From: Saccharina japonica
Taxonomy: Eukaryota; Sar; Phaeophyceae; Laminariales; Laminariaceae
Direction: 5' to 3'
Assembly: GCA_008828725.1 (NCBI GenBank)
Contig: MEHQ01001076.1
Coordinates: 248,001 to 312,000 of the forward strand
Length of the DNA stretch: 64,000 nucleotides
The notes beneath the pieces are model-generated. The model was not told the DNA's origin. It worked only from the letters and a program-made list of their open reading frames with translations, and did not search any database. Numbering within the stretch: position 1 is the stretch's first letter; each line of letters starts with the position of its first letter. Below are positions 12,724 to 24,654 of the stretch, piece after piece. The translations under genes and the position numbers were made by a program.

Positions 12724-12813
12724 CATACATACATACATACATACATACATACATACATACATACATACATACATACATACATACATACATACATACATAC
12801 ATACATACATACG
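12724..12813. repeat. (CATA)n microsatellite, unit A
   Basis: About 90 bases of uninterrupted 4-bp repeat. The open frames across it on both strands are a by-product of the repeat. Confidence 0.95.
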
Positions 12814-15158
12814 CCAACACTGAACCTGAAATTATAATAATGTACATATATATCAATGGCGTTGCCGCACAACGCACAGACCACACGCGATCAATCGCCT
12901 GACGACTGACACACCCCTTTTTTTTTCTGGGCGCTAGGCACACCAATGGCAAACAGTGCCAGCAGGTGGTGAAGGGGGACGTTCCTGCTTCGGTTTGAGT
13001 GATTGAGTCGCGTGGTGGGAGCATCGGTGCTCACGATGTACAGTATTACCACATACGGTCGAGGCCTCAATCTCAAGACTTGATATATATTCCCAAAACT
13101 GTGTCAAACCAAGGGCATTACTACCTCGATACAAGTGTCTGGTATGGTAGCGGTGTACATTTTATGTCGCACGAATCAATGAACATGTTTCATCAAACTT
13201 CCCCCGTGCTGGTTACTCGCTTTGTTCTCATATGTTTTTTCTTTTAGCCCTAACCTCAATCGATGTTAAGTGTTCGGAAGTCGAAATCGGTAGGTAAATG
13301 CACGTGCAGCGGCAGCCGCAGCTGCCGCCCTGACGCGCGGTGGGCGGGATACCATTGTATATCGTAGACCTTACACGTACCTGCTGGAGTAATTAAACGG
13401 ATTTGAAGGTGCTTGCGATTAACAAAAATTACGGACGGGGTTAAACACTTCATTATGCTAAAACATAATCGGCCTACCGTCTACTTACTATCCCTGCAGG
13501 CGCATAAAATTGTTTCGCACGAAATAAATATACTTTCCCCTCGTAAGACTAAAACCATTAAGGATGACGAGTGACGCGGGTTTGGATAAACATTTGTACT
13601 GTTTTCGCGAATCGATGCTCGAAATATTACATGCGGTTCTTCGACCATGGCCGAACAAACTGGAAAAATACTATCGCAGTGAGGTATTAACAAACCTCCA
13701 ATAAACTGTGGTTTGGTTTATTGTGGATTCCTAGCGAGACCTTTCAAGTGTTTCAAGAACTGCCACGTGGACGTCTAAATTCCGTGTCTATATGTGGCTA
13801 GGTTGCATACATGTGTGTTGCAAAGCTGATTTGCACGCATACCATTAATGTGCATTTATCTTTATCATAATAGACCCATCCGTCGGACCTATCCCTAATT
13901 GCATCATGGAGCCGCTAAAATATGTATCATATCAACCATGTATACATGCACGTTCTGCACAGGTTCCTCGTAAATTGAGTGGCTATTGGAATCAATTGGT
14001 GGTAAGCAGGAGTGTGAGCCTTCAGCCAACTGACACACCATAGTTAACCAAAATTACTCACCAAACGTTCCCTAAACAAAGTGCATTACCCTGAAGTGTG
14101 TGTGCAGGCAGCGTGGTTCCTGGCCGTTGTATGGAGTATGCCTACGACCTCAACACTTAATGTATTCGCATGTAATATCGCGGCTGTCATCGAAGGGTAT
14201 TCATCATTCCAGCAAATGTAGTATAACCTGCATCTCGTGCCTGTGAGCAGGCTAAACATGGTATCGAACTAGCACTGACGGTGTCGAGGATACACCCATA
14301 CCACCCTGGCTTTGTGATATATCCGTACGAATGGAGGACGTCGAGGGGTGACACTTCCTTGCCAACACTTCCTGGCCAGATGCACGCAAAAACAATGTTA
14401 GGTATAATATCCCTTTAACAGTACCAAACCACTGGCGTCGTTACCTCGATATGGTTTCTTGTTATGGCTATAATAACGCCTTACGTCCTACCAGTATCTA
14501 GCTAACCTTCACCCGTGCGAGATACTGGCTTTGTCGGTTTTCATTTTGTCTTCTCGGCTAAACTCCAACGACGTTTCGAGGGTGGGCAGTCGATTCGAAT
14601 ATGTATCGGCCTGCGAAATGGCAGCCGCAACTGCCGGGCTGTCTTGAGGCCGGCGGGGTACCACCATATCGGGTACTTGACACGTTCATACGTGGTTGGG
14701 TATGCTGACGCACGTTCAGGTGAGTATCACCAACAGACAAGATGGACCTGGTTAAACACTGTCTGTAGCTGAGAACGCATCGGCCTTCGATCTACTTAAT
14801 GTGTTCTCTGCAGTTGCAGAAAGAAACTTCGCACGACATATTTTATTGCTTCGTAAGAAACTGTCTGTAAATGATTTTGAGTGACGCAGATTTGAACACA
14901 GACTATTATCTGCTCTCGAATTTCGTTGCTTGAAATATGACATGAGCTGTTGCGACAATGACAAGAGAAACTGCAAAACTAATATATCTGTCAGATATTG
15001 ACAAATCTCCAGCACAATGTGGCTTTGTTTATGTTGAACTCTCGCCTCACCTTTTGAGTCTTTCAAGCACTGCCAAGGGGACGTCTACATTATGTCGCAA
15101 TAGGTAGGTGTCATTATTGATGTGTCGTTCAGGGTTTTTGTGCACGCCGGTTATAACT

Positions 15159-15478
15159 GGTCATCGGCCCGGTGATCTATCAGGTCACCACGAAGCCTGT
15201 TAAGTTTGACGTCGAGGGTTCGAGTCTCCGCATGCAACTTTGTAGTATGAAATGACACCAAAACTGTTAGGAGCGCCTATTATAGTGTGAGTAGACATAA
15301 TTCGACGAGAGTCAACGAGGGAGGAAAGTGCTGAAATTTCATCGTGATAAAAATGCAAGGCACGCACCGTAGTGGAGAGGGAGGGAAAGGGCCTACTTAG
15401 TGATCCCGGATGTGAGTTACTTTTAACGAGAGAGGGAGAACAGCACGGCGAATATAAATAATGCAATGAACAATAATG
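15159..15478 (+). mobile_element. tRNA-derived SINE, older subfamily (unit A)
   Basis: tRNA-like head with GGTGATCTATCAGGTCACC and B-box GGTTCGAGTCTC, then the same body as the other SINEs (AATTCGACGAGAGT, GCAAGGCACGCACCGTAGTGG). It lacks the CCCCAGTTTGGGG tail. It is at the same place in A, B and C, so it predates the unit duplication. Confidence 0.7.
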
Positions 15479-15487
15479 TATAGATAA

Positions 15488-15583
15488 TATGGAGTGCTAG
15501 CGTGAATTATATTATGGAGTCTCCAACACATGTAAATTATGGAGTCCTAGCGGTTATTCTATTATGGAGCCCCCAACTCATGT
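15488..15583. repeat. 50-bp tandem repeat after the SINE (A)
   Basis: Two units starting TATGGAG(T/C)(G/C)CTAGCG at 15488 and 15538, each with a second TATTATGGAG inside. Unit B has one unit (about 32520) and unit C two. Confidence 0.55.
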
Positions 15584-17725
15584 GCCATGTCAGCCATGCA
15601 TACATGCATGTTCGGCTCGGTTTCCTCGCGCACCGAGTGCGGTTCGAACCTAATTGATGGTAGCAAGAGATTGTGTGTCTTGTGCCAGCTAACACACAAA
15701 GGTTGGCCAAACTTACACACAAACAATACGTTGTTTAGACCAAGTGGTGTACCTCCAACTGTGTGTGCAGGCAGCGTGGTTGCTGGCCGTGGTATAGAAT
15801 AATGATACAACCTCATTGAAAAATGGTGACTGGTGTCGCGGGGTATTCGTCCGGCCGGTATGTATGATATGACCTAGGTGTCTCGTTCCTGTCAGCAGGG
15901 TAAACTTGTCAACAAATTAAAGGTGCGACCGGTCTCAAGGATAAACCCATACCAAACTGGCACTGTGGTATGGTGGTACGGATGGAGTATGTTGAGGAGT
16001 AGCACACCCATGTGCAATGCGTTTGAAAGCCTCGGATACTGTGGGAGTGCAAGTGCATATAATACCAACCCAGTGTGTTGTGGAACCGAAGGCGCGCGTA
16101 CGTTGACCAGTTACTCCGTGTTCCTTGACACTGATGACATGCGCAGAAAACAAGACCACCATTAACTTACAGTGCTAGGTGTGACGCACGCATACCCATC
16201 CCTCTGTTAATATAGAGGTAATGAAAGGCCAGATATATAGAAGATGTGTAATATAGGGGCTTGGATCTGTTAACGGTGGAACAAATTAAGATATACATAT
16301 CTGGAGTATATCATAATAGCGCTTGGTTAATAGACACGATGTAAACTACAAAGTCCTAACTAGCTACAACCCTTGAAGTTGATACAACCTAATCAAAGTT
16401 GTTTTAAGGCTCGTCGTGATTGTTTCATACCCCGTGTATATCAACCATTGTCTCGCTAATGTGATTATCTGCTCCTCTCGAGCGACAATTCGAAACAACT
16501 GTATTGTGGCCGACTGTTGAACTCTTCACGCAATTGCCTTCGTTTAGCACAACCGACTGTCTACGAGACGCCACAATCGCTGTTGCATGTAGCCGACGGA
16601 ATGCGGGTGGGTCAAGCCGATAAATACATTTATTTTTCTGTTCCTTCATCCGTTTCACCCGACACAATAACGCCTGCTAGATGACATATCAGACAACACA
16701 GGCCCCCATGCCACCTTGAACCATTCTGCAACATATCATCCTGCACAAGAACGCACTACCGGTGAGCTCAATCGTCGCCATATATATTATTCAATATGAT
16801 GTACCATGCCAAGTAATCGAGTGCGTGGACCCTCGTTATGAGCTCGATGCTCAACTCCGAGCATCCAAGCCCTGAGCACCCAAGCCCTGAGCACACATGT
16901 AACTTGACCCAAATATATCACGCGGTACCGTCGAAACAAAAAGCAAGTAGTAGACAACAGTCGTACGTACAGCTGATTAATGCAGGATATAACAACCAGT
17001 TGCTGGCGAATCCAACACACGGCGTATGTTGAATAGCCAGGTGCGTCCGCCGCTATGAAATATATGCAGTGGATTCGCGACACACAAACGTTTAAGGTTT
17101 AAACCAAGATTGCAGGCGCCACACCGGACCTTGGTGGCGTATACACACATTTCTTCGAAACCTGGTATATATTAACTCAAACGTGCGCAAGTTACCGTTG
17201 GTTTCTTGGCGCTTGTGATCTAGCCCCCTCCGGCGAGACTATTTCGCTTCGGATAGTTTGACCATGTTAAGGTTTCTTTGGCGTGAACAGTACACCAATC
17301 GTTTCTAAATCATTACACTCCAGTCTAAAACGCGTTCTCTGGCATACCACACCTCCTCCACAGTTGTCATTCCCAATCAAACTCGTTTTGTGATGCATAT
17401 TCCTGCATGTGCGTTCTTCGATTTTGTACTGCGGTCCATACTTCCCTCTGAACGGTCCTTTCATTAGCTGGCAAATGACCTACGGAGGCATGACCAACAC
17501 ACTGAGAAATACGCATAACCCGTGCTACATACACTATACCTTCCGCTCTCATGCTTTTCAGGATCCAACTCTAGGATGTTGCGTGTTCGACTACTCTACC
17601 CGACGATGATTCTACCCGCCTTGGTCATACAGACTAACCTCCGGAAGCCACATTTACTCTATTACTCGCGATGGAAACCCGGTTATATATGTACAGATAT
17701 TATGGGCGCTCAGAACTGACGCTTG

Positions 17726-17845
17726 GGCTAAAGTTCCACAATTCGAGCCAAACGTATTGTCTGCTGTGAAGTGGTTCGGCTAAGGTTCGACCATTCGAGC
17801 CCAACGTATCGTCTGCTGTAAAGTGGTTCGGCAAAGGTTCACCCG
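17726..17845 (+). repeat. 52-bp tandem repeat upstream of gene copy A
   Basis: Two full units and a partial third, each starting GGCTAAGGTTC or a close variant and containing TTCGAGCC and GTCTGCTGT, start at 17726, 17778 and 17830. They end about 270 bases before the gene start. The position relative to the gene is kept in B and C, so a promoter role is possible. Confidence 0.65.
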
Positions 17846-18019
17846 ATAAGTAACAATGTACGCCTTCCCGACCCATGCAGTGTCTACAACGACACACGTC
17901 GCAGCTGCCGCCCTTTCACAACCAGTAGCATTCGGAAATAGTTTCAAACGTATTCGTATGCGTGGCTGACATAGCTTGTGGAATATATGCATCGACAATG
18001 TATCGTGTGCTGTTCATGT

Positions 18020-18112
18020 GGATGTTCTCCCTCCTTGTTCTCTTTTTGTTTTCCCATCAAATTACAGCATTCTACATTTGTACTGCTTTCAAACATTTAC
18101 GGCGCATACAAG
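18020..18112 (+). promoter_or_regulatory. Possible 5' leader splice acceptor upstream of the copy A start
   Basis: A long pyrimidine-rich run with TTCTCTTTTTGTTTTCCC followed by ATTACAG at 18061-18067 lies 45 bases before the ATG. The same arrangement is kept before the B start (acceptor end about 35064) and the C start (about 53853). It looks like a strong 3' splice site, so the mRNA may have an upstream non-coding exon or receive a spliced leader. It could instead be an initiator-type promoter element. Confidence 0.4.
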
Positions 18113-21106
18113 ATGGTGCGATTTGTTGCTTTGATCACGGCTTTGGTGACTCTCGGTGTCGCGGCTGGCGCCCCTGTCCCGTCTACCAAGGGTGAGTGCA
18201 CGCATTGCTTTCTGTATACCATAATCGAAGCGAGAGGGGGGATGTACTCATGTCGTGCATGGCCGTAATCGTATGACGATAGACCCTCGCATCAATGCCG
18301 GGACGTAGCACGTTGGGTTTTCATCAACCAGGCAGACATTGCTTGCACCAACCACGAAGCGCCTTGAGGTAGTGGGCGAGAGCGGGGGGTGCGTGGGGGG
18401 TCATTAGATTAGTTATGAAGGCAAAATACGTATATCGTGCCTATGGTCTGAGAAGGTTACCCCTTCCACGTCACGCGAAACCGTTGGTTTCCTTGTCTTT
18501 TCTGTCGTGTATATGCACCTCCGATGCCAGCTAGCTATTGGCGGAGTCTAGGTGAATCTTCTTTGCGAATAGTATTACGGACGAGAAGCAATCGTAGCAT
18601 CAAATTGCAATGGCATCAGTCCCCAGTTCGAGAGCAGAACTCAGAGTCTGTCGGACTAACGTGGAACAAAAGTTGTCGCATCAATTGTAAGCGTCGGCAA
18701 TGCCAAAGGACCTCGCCCGTGACCTGTTGCGACTATTATGTAGACGACTGTTATCCCCACGCAAGGTTGGCCAGCTGTACTTCAATCCACCTACATGATC
18801 GAACCAGCACTGCACTGTGGCATTCTCGTCGCGATAGTGCTAGCCACGAGGGTAGCGATCGGTCTCATACACTTGCTACATCCCTGTAATCCTGCCGTCG
18901 CACCCTCTACGTTTCGCCAGCCGAAGTTGATGCCGACCAGGGCCTTCACGGGAGGCGGACTAGTTCGTACTACAAGGTATGGAACATCAATAGTTTGTAG
19001 TATTGGTGCAGTATGCATATGTATACAGCAACCTACCCAATATAATTTTGACGAGCGAAAATGACAACGGAAAGAGAAGTACGCTAAAACCAATTTGTTC
19101 GACTTAAATCAAACACTCCTAATAATAGGTACAAAACCTGCCGCCGTTAAGGTGGCACACCTGATTATTGTTTTGCCATCCCGCTGGTAATATAAATAAT
19201 CTCAATGTCGTATGTGATCTTATGTTCCCCTGATCCTGGCCATACTTATATAGAGAGTATACATTGGGACTATCTCATATTCCCGTAACAACATAAAGGG
19301 CGTTGTTTTCCGTATCGAGAACCCCTGTCATTAATGTAAATTAAGGGCAAGACCGGATTATTGGGCTCTGTGAGCAGTACGGGGTCGTCCCTCCCTTCTC
19401 GTAAACGTGATACATGTTTCTGCTATACAGTAGGTGGATGCTGGGCAAACTAATTCTGAACATGTGGTTTCGTCGACACCGAACGCCGTTTAATAACGCC
19501 GTGAAGGAACTGATGGATTGCGAAGCAAGGCACGACAGTGATCCATCTATGCATACTCAAGGAGCACCCTCTATATCGTACGCGAGAGAAGTTGCACCAA
19601 TACATCGTTTGTCGTCGCCAATCGTAGGTGGTCGAAATCGACATACGGTTACAACTAGCTATATATATTTTCAGGACGGCGAGTACTATTGAAGAGTCTT
19701 GCTGCAGCAAAAAGAGACACCAAGGCCAGAGGCAGAATGCGTAGGTGAAACAATAAAATATTTTGATGACACCGCCAGGTCACGCCTTAACATGAAACGT
19801 GTACGATCGGGCTGCTCAGGGCCTTCTTGCCGATATGGTCTGAACTGTACAAGTACAAACTGTTTGATTCTAGTTCCCGCCGCATCTTTCTCGGGACGGT
19901 CGCCGAATGCATCTTCTGTTTTCTGACTTGTCTACTTGAGGATGATCTGAAACGCAGAGAAATACTGCAAACATGAAATGTGCCCATATACAAAACTCCT
20001 GACCCCATAGTCACTACCTGGTGTAGTGCCGTGTATGTTTAGTCTCCTTGAAGGGGGGATATTCTCTGACTGAAATGTAATGCATCCAGATGTATGCGCT
20101 GTGTTGTACAGTGCCGCGCGGGAGAGGCGTTGCGTGATAATTTACTAAAGCGCTCTCGATCGGCCTGGATGTCTGTGATTGTTCAATTGGTATCAGGAGG
20201 TGATGGCCCACACGACCGACATTGTATTCAGACTTGCGTAAATCGCGGACACAGACTCCTTTTTCAATGTGTTCACCCCCCGCAGAAAGTCTACTGCGAT
20301 TCCTACGACTGTCCTTACGGCTACGACCACGTCGATGATGCCGACGATGTGAAATGCAAGAACTACAAGTGCACCAAAGACCAGTGCTGCGAGAAAGGTG
20401 AGACATGTCCCGAATATAACCGAGACAAGACTGGTGCTGAACGATTGCCACGTGAACGTCGAAAACCAGTACATTATTCCGTTAGTTTCACGATGCGGTG
20501 TATTTATCAAAGAGGATCAAGTGAGTTTCATTCAACCGCTGCGATTGTTGCTGTTAAGAAACACTCGTAGTACCATCTGAATTTGCATGTGCCGCTGCAA
20601 CAACCCTCGTCTTCGGCATTGTTGTGTCGACGACAGACTATGTCTACTGCGACTCCTACGACTGCCCCCACGGCTACGATCACGTCGATGACGCCGACGA
20701 CGTCAAGTGCAAGGACTACAAGTGCACCAAAGACAAGTGTTGTGACAAGGGTGAGACATGTCTCGAATATGACACACACACGAGTGTTGTACTCTAACAA
20801 TGTTACATACATATTGGTAAACATTACAATATTCCCTTAACCGGCCTCAGCGGTATGTCCACGCAGTATGTCCATGAAGTAGGATCATAGAAAATTGTTT
20901 AATCCTGGCTATAGGTAGTGCCCGCCGAGTGTACCAGCTGATACTGCGTGTGCCACCGCGATTACTCTTCTTGATGATGTCTACGTCAGACTATGACTAC
21001 TGCGACTCCTACTACTGCCCGGAGCACTACAACCTGAAGAAGGACGCTGACGACATCAAATGTTCCCACTCCGGGTGCACCAAGTCCAAGTGCTGCGACT
21101 ACCACT
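18113..21106 (+). CDS. Secreted three-module cysteine-rich protein, array copy A (exons 1-4)
   Basis: Seen: exons 18113-18191, 20290-20397, 20637-20750 and 20990-21106, every intron beginning GTGAG and ending AG, every exon junction in phase 1. Exon 1 codes a signal peptide (MVRFVALITALVTLGVAAG, likely cut near residue 19, then APVPSTK). Exons 2, 3 and 4 each code one module C-x4-C-x14-C-x4-C-x4-C-C; modules 1 and 2 differ at 4 of 36 residues, module 3 is more diverged but keeps DADD and CTK..CC. The stop TGA is completed by the first two bases of the last exon at 21787, giving 139 residues. The start has a good context (AAGATGG). Exons are rich in C-ending codons, unlike the surrounding DNA. 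Family: I do not recognise a named domain; similar short six-cysteine repeats occur in secreted protist proteins (recollection only). Inference: exported, three disulfides per module, function unknown. Confidence 0.82.
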
Positions 21107-21786
21107 GTGAGTCGTACGTTTGAGTAGAGGTTCCAAAATGTGTTTTGAAGTATCGAATATGTGTCGTATCCCCTAGAGGAGAGATGGAAAGGGTATACTG
21201 TGTTCGTTGCATTACGTACTTTGCGGCATATTATTATCTCAGAATGCATAGTCGACGCTTGACTTCCACTGGTGCTGACCCCGTGGACAGCCCTAAATGA
21301 CGCCGTAATCCTGTCGAAGAAAGTAGTTAGAAATACGATACCGTCTTCACGCCATAACCTCGCTCTTGTTTAAGAATGCGACCACGCCCGGTGTATCAAT
21401 CGAAGCATATCATAAGTACAACGTCAAAAACCAGGTAAATTTATAGATAATCTAAGGCATATCATCAGGGAAGTTTGAACGCAGGAATGTCATCTCGATC
21501 GGATGGTAGTTTGACCGAGGGCCGCATATTTTGAATTTCAACGAATGTACATGTTCTATACACAGGGTTGTTTCTCAATTAAGAGTGCACATCACATATA
21601 AGCAGTCGGCGAAATCTCAGGTAGAACCACGACGCGCGAATAGTAAACCCTTGTCACTGAAATACCCCCAAGGGCTGCCTTCATGTTGTAGGCAGTCCTG
21701 ACGCCACGAAGATATATTCGAACAACCTGAGGCCAGCGAATCCTGCTAATTCGTATATGGATATTCTCCACTTTTTTTCTCGACAG

Positions 21787-21923
21787 GATACGACTCCTTA
21801 TCGCAGCTAACATTTCAAGAAGGAAACGACGTCAACCGCCAGGGCCACGACAACAAGATATGCACAGTGGCGTACGGAGTTGCTCTCGGATGCGTCAAGA
21901 CGTCTACCAATAAAATCATATGA
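21787..21923 (+). other. Last exon of copy A: former C-terminal coding exon, now probably 3' UTR
   Basis: Seen: a pyrimidine tract and CGACAG acceptor precede an open phase-1 frame of 44 codons ending in TGA at 21921. Spliced to exon 4 (last base T) its first bases GA complete a stop. Spliced to exon 2 or 3 (last base G) the frame would stay open (GGA, Gly) and add a tail containing KICTVAYGVALGC. AATAAA lies inside it at 21909-21914. Relative to copy B most differences change the amino acid. Inference: decayed tail exon serving as UTR, or an alternative tail used when exon 4 is skipped. Confidence 0.55.
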
Positions 21924-22150
21924 TTTTCGAGATAATTAATCGTCAAGCGTTTATCGCAGCATCTAGAGTATATTTGATTGCACGTATCGCTCACACAATT
22001 AAGTTTGCAGGCAATTATTAATAGTATATCCGTCTTTCACGTGCCTCTGACATAAGCCGTGTAATGGATGATGAAGTACCCAACGAAGTTCCTCTCTGTA
22101 TTGGTGCATTTTTTTAATAGAGTCTGGAGAAACACGTGTTCTCTTTGACA

Positions 22151-22840
22151 CTAAATATTCGGCGACTCGCTGGAGAAGATTCGATTTTTGTCAGGTTGCA
22201 CGTAAACAGATGCCAGATAACTGACACTCGTTGTCAGTGTCAGATACCCTTCAACACTGTATTGGAACTGTGCTAGCACCTCGACCGGCCTTTCGGTACC
22301 GGCGACACCATTGCTATGGAGGTGTGGGTCTGAATATGGTCCAGGATCTGTTTGATTGATTGTAGAGCCGTAATCCAGGGTGTATGTGTTAGTGCCCCCC
22401 TTGCATCTCGTAGTGCTGGTTACACTGGTCCCCCGGGTAGATATTCCGTTGGAGGACGCTTCAAAGGTTCTCTGGTACGTTGCGTGCAACTCAGTTCCGA
22501 TCTGTTCGAATTCGGTGATATGGATGGACGTATTCCGTTTAAAGGGTGTACCCAATTCGTCAATCGGCGAAGGTCTATCATATATTAACCTAGTCGGGTG
22601 TCTGCGCGTTTTGTGGGCGGTGTTTAACGATGACAGCGTTGCGGCTTCAACAACCCGCAATACCAAGACTGCCTTTTGGCGTGTAACAAGACCCAACCCC
22701 GGGCACAATAATACATACCTGAAGCGCCATTGCATGTGACATCCTGTCATACAGCGATCTTCGTCAATGCTCGTTTGCGGTGGTTGCTTGCTAGTATATA
22801 TGTCCGTATCAAGAGCGCATCTCTCGCACGCATGGCACAT
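22151..22840 (-). CDS. Doubtful minus-strand reading frame downstream of gene copy A
   Basis: An open frame of 229 codons ending ...SSESPNI. A strong donor-like TTCAG/GTATGT near 22720 and an AG near 22573 would remove a stop-free intron and keep the frame, joining MQWRFR to PSPIDELGTPFK. The second part is Thr/Ser-rich (FEASSNGISTRGTSVTST). Against a gene: unit B has two length changes that break it, and most A-B differences replace amino acids. No family recognised. Confidence 0.2.
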   Translation of the reverse strand: MCHACERCALDTDIYTSKQPPQTSIDEDRCMTGCHMQWRFRYVLLCPGLGLVTRQKAVLVLRVVEAATLSSLNTAHKTRRHPTRLIYDRPSPIDELGTPFKRNTSIHITEFEQIGTELHATYQRTFEASSNGISTRGTSVTSTTRCKGGTNTYTLDYGSTINQTDPGPYSDPHLHSNGVAGTERPVEVLAQFQYSVEGYLTLTTSVSYLASVYVQPDKNRIFSSESPNI

Positions 22841-24654
22841 TGCCTTGTTCGAGTGTCAGTGAACGACAGCTCTCATGGTTGCGGGTATGCGACTGCATGC
22901 GTTGGACTGCGCTTTCAATGCCTTGCAGGCGTTCATCTGCCGTTGGCACTAATTGTACTATGCGCGCGCGAAACTTGCGTCGTTCTTATGATCAACGGGC
23001 GATACAAGACAATCGTTGTGCGAGTCATCGTGTGCACAGTGTGCCGGGAAATGGGTATGCTCTCTTTGGGTAACCTTGTTGCGTATATGATTGTGATTGC
23101 GACTACGCTACCGAAGACACCTGGATCGCTATATACTAGCGTCGATACAATGGCCGTGCTGTTGCACCACTTGCCGGAGGCTTTTCATTTGTTCTGTTCG
23201 CACCCATAGAGATATGGCATGACTAACCTATTGAAAATAACCTAACCCTAAACCTTAGGTTTCGGTTCGTAACAATCACTTCTGTACGGCGTCGTCGGGA
23301 ATGCTAGTAGGAGGACACACCGTGTGTGTCATGTCGGTTGACAAGTGCATTATTTAGGGTTCGATTGGTGTTGACGATTTAAGTGGGGCAAGTGACCAGC
23401 GCGCACATACCCTAGTCTAAATTAAAACAGAGGCACCCGGAAAGATGTACTGAACACAACGATCGCTTTATGGGTCCTTATTGACACTAGCTTCCTTCTT
23501 TTCAGTCCGTTCAAGGATGCTTACAACTAACTGATGGGTATCAACAACAGTTGTTGTCGTATAACACATATAAAACAGACTGCAGTACAACAGGATATTT
23601 ACACCATTGCGCAACAGCACTGAGCACCATACAAAATATCCGCAAGCAAACCAATCGACGCAACGCGTCCTATCTACTTACAACTTGAAGGCGGCCAGTG
23701 CCGTGCATTGAAAACGACTAACACAAGTTATACCTGTCAAGGTCATGGGTGTGCTACCAATTGTCATAACTAATGTCGTTTGGTCATCGATACAATGCTA
23801 TGGCATATAGTAAAAAAATGGTTCCTCAAGAAAGCATCCGGGAACGTTACTGTGGGTCGCCAAAAAAACGACCCGTATTACCCATATACATACATACAGT
23901 CGTAGGTGCGAACAAGGGCAGTTTCTTCGTGGTCGAGATCGGAATTGTGTGAAATATACCCAGTATAATATCCGCAGTAGTGCAGAAACTCCGGTATGCT
24001 GCAAACATTACTCGCAGTAAGAGAAGTGTTTCGAACCCTGATGTACTTCCAGAAAAATCGAGGGTCGACAATTGAGGCAACGCATGGTACAGACGTGGGG
24101 TTACAACAAAGATAAAACTACATGTAGTGAACATAACTTGATGGGCGTACATAATACACCAGTATGACGAGGAGTACTTAGAGTCTCCGGAATGAACCAT
24201 AAGGCGAGCTATAGCATGCCTGTATGATACCCGGCGATGCATATGTGTTTGTCGCAGCTCGCATATATATAGGCATTGTTGTTGTTCTCAAAGCAACTGA
24301 TCGCGAAAACACCTGTCCGTGGTGACATGACAGGCTCCAAAGGCTCTGGAGTAGAAGACAGCCGCAGGGTAACAAAACACACACAAAATACAACGTGTAA
24401 CGCAGCACGGTATACATCATAACTGCACACCGTTTATGTCAACCAAGAAAAGGAGGCAAACGGGGAAAAAGGGAAGAAGGGGAAATATGGAAACAAAATG
24501 AACAAAAAAGAGAAAAGTGACGACCCTCACAGTGAAAAACAAAAAGAGCCAGGATCCACCACCCAAAAAACAAAAAAGAGTTACGAGTATCTAACCAACG
24601 CGGGGACAGCTACAGTAGTTAGCTTTATTACTGCACGCGAATTCTAGATGAAAA

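Larger units (their letters stand above)
1..23758. repeat. Tandem array unit A
   Basis: Starts with CAATTGTCAGAACTAATGTC, which recurs with small changes at 23759, 40935 and 59537. It contains one gene copy and several insertions not seen in the other units: a SINE beside segment R, a 2054-bp triplication, a 211-bp retroposon and a 700-bp TA-flanked element. I see no convincing gene in 1-1900, 11100-15100, 15600-17700 or 22900-23758. Confidence 0.85.

Noticed and set aside
12350-13024. Long open frame of repeated Tyr-Val-Cys-Met residues across the CATA tract (also near 29659 and 46994)
   Set aside because: It is only the translation of a 4-bp microsatellite; the flanking parts are not kept between units.
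22730-23209. 159-codon plus-strand frame, also in B and C
   Set aside because: It is cysteine- and valine-rich by composition only; no family, no splice signals, and differences between units replace residues freely.
23241-23264. CCTAACCCTAAACC resembling an internal telomere repeat
   Set aside because: Only about two units, imperfect, and changed in unit B (CCTAACCCTTAACC).
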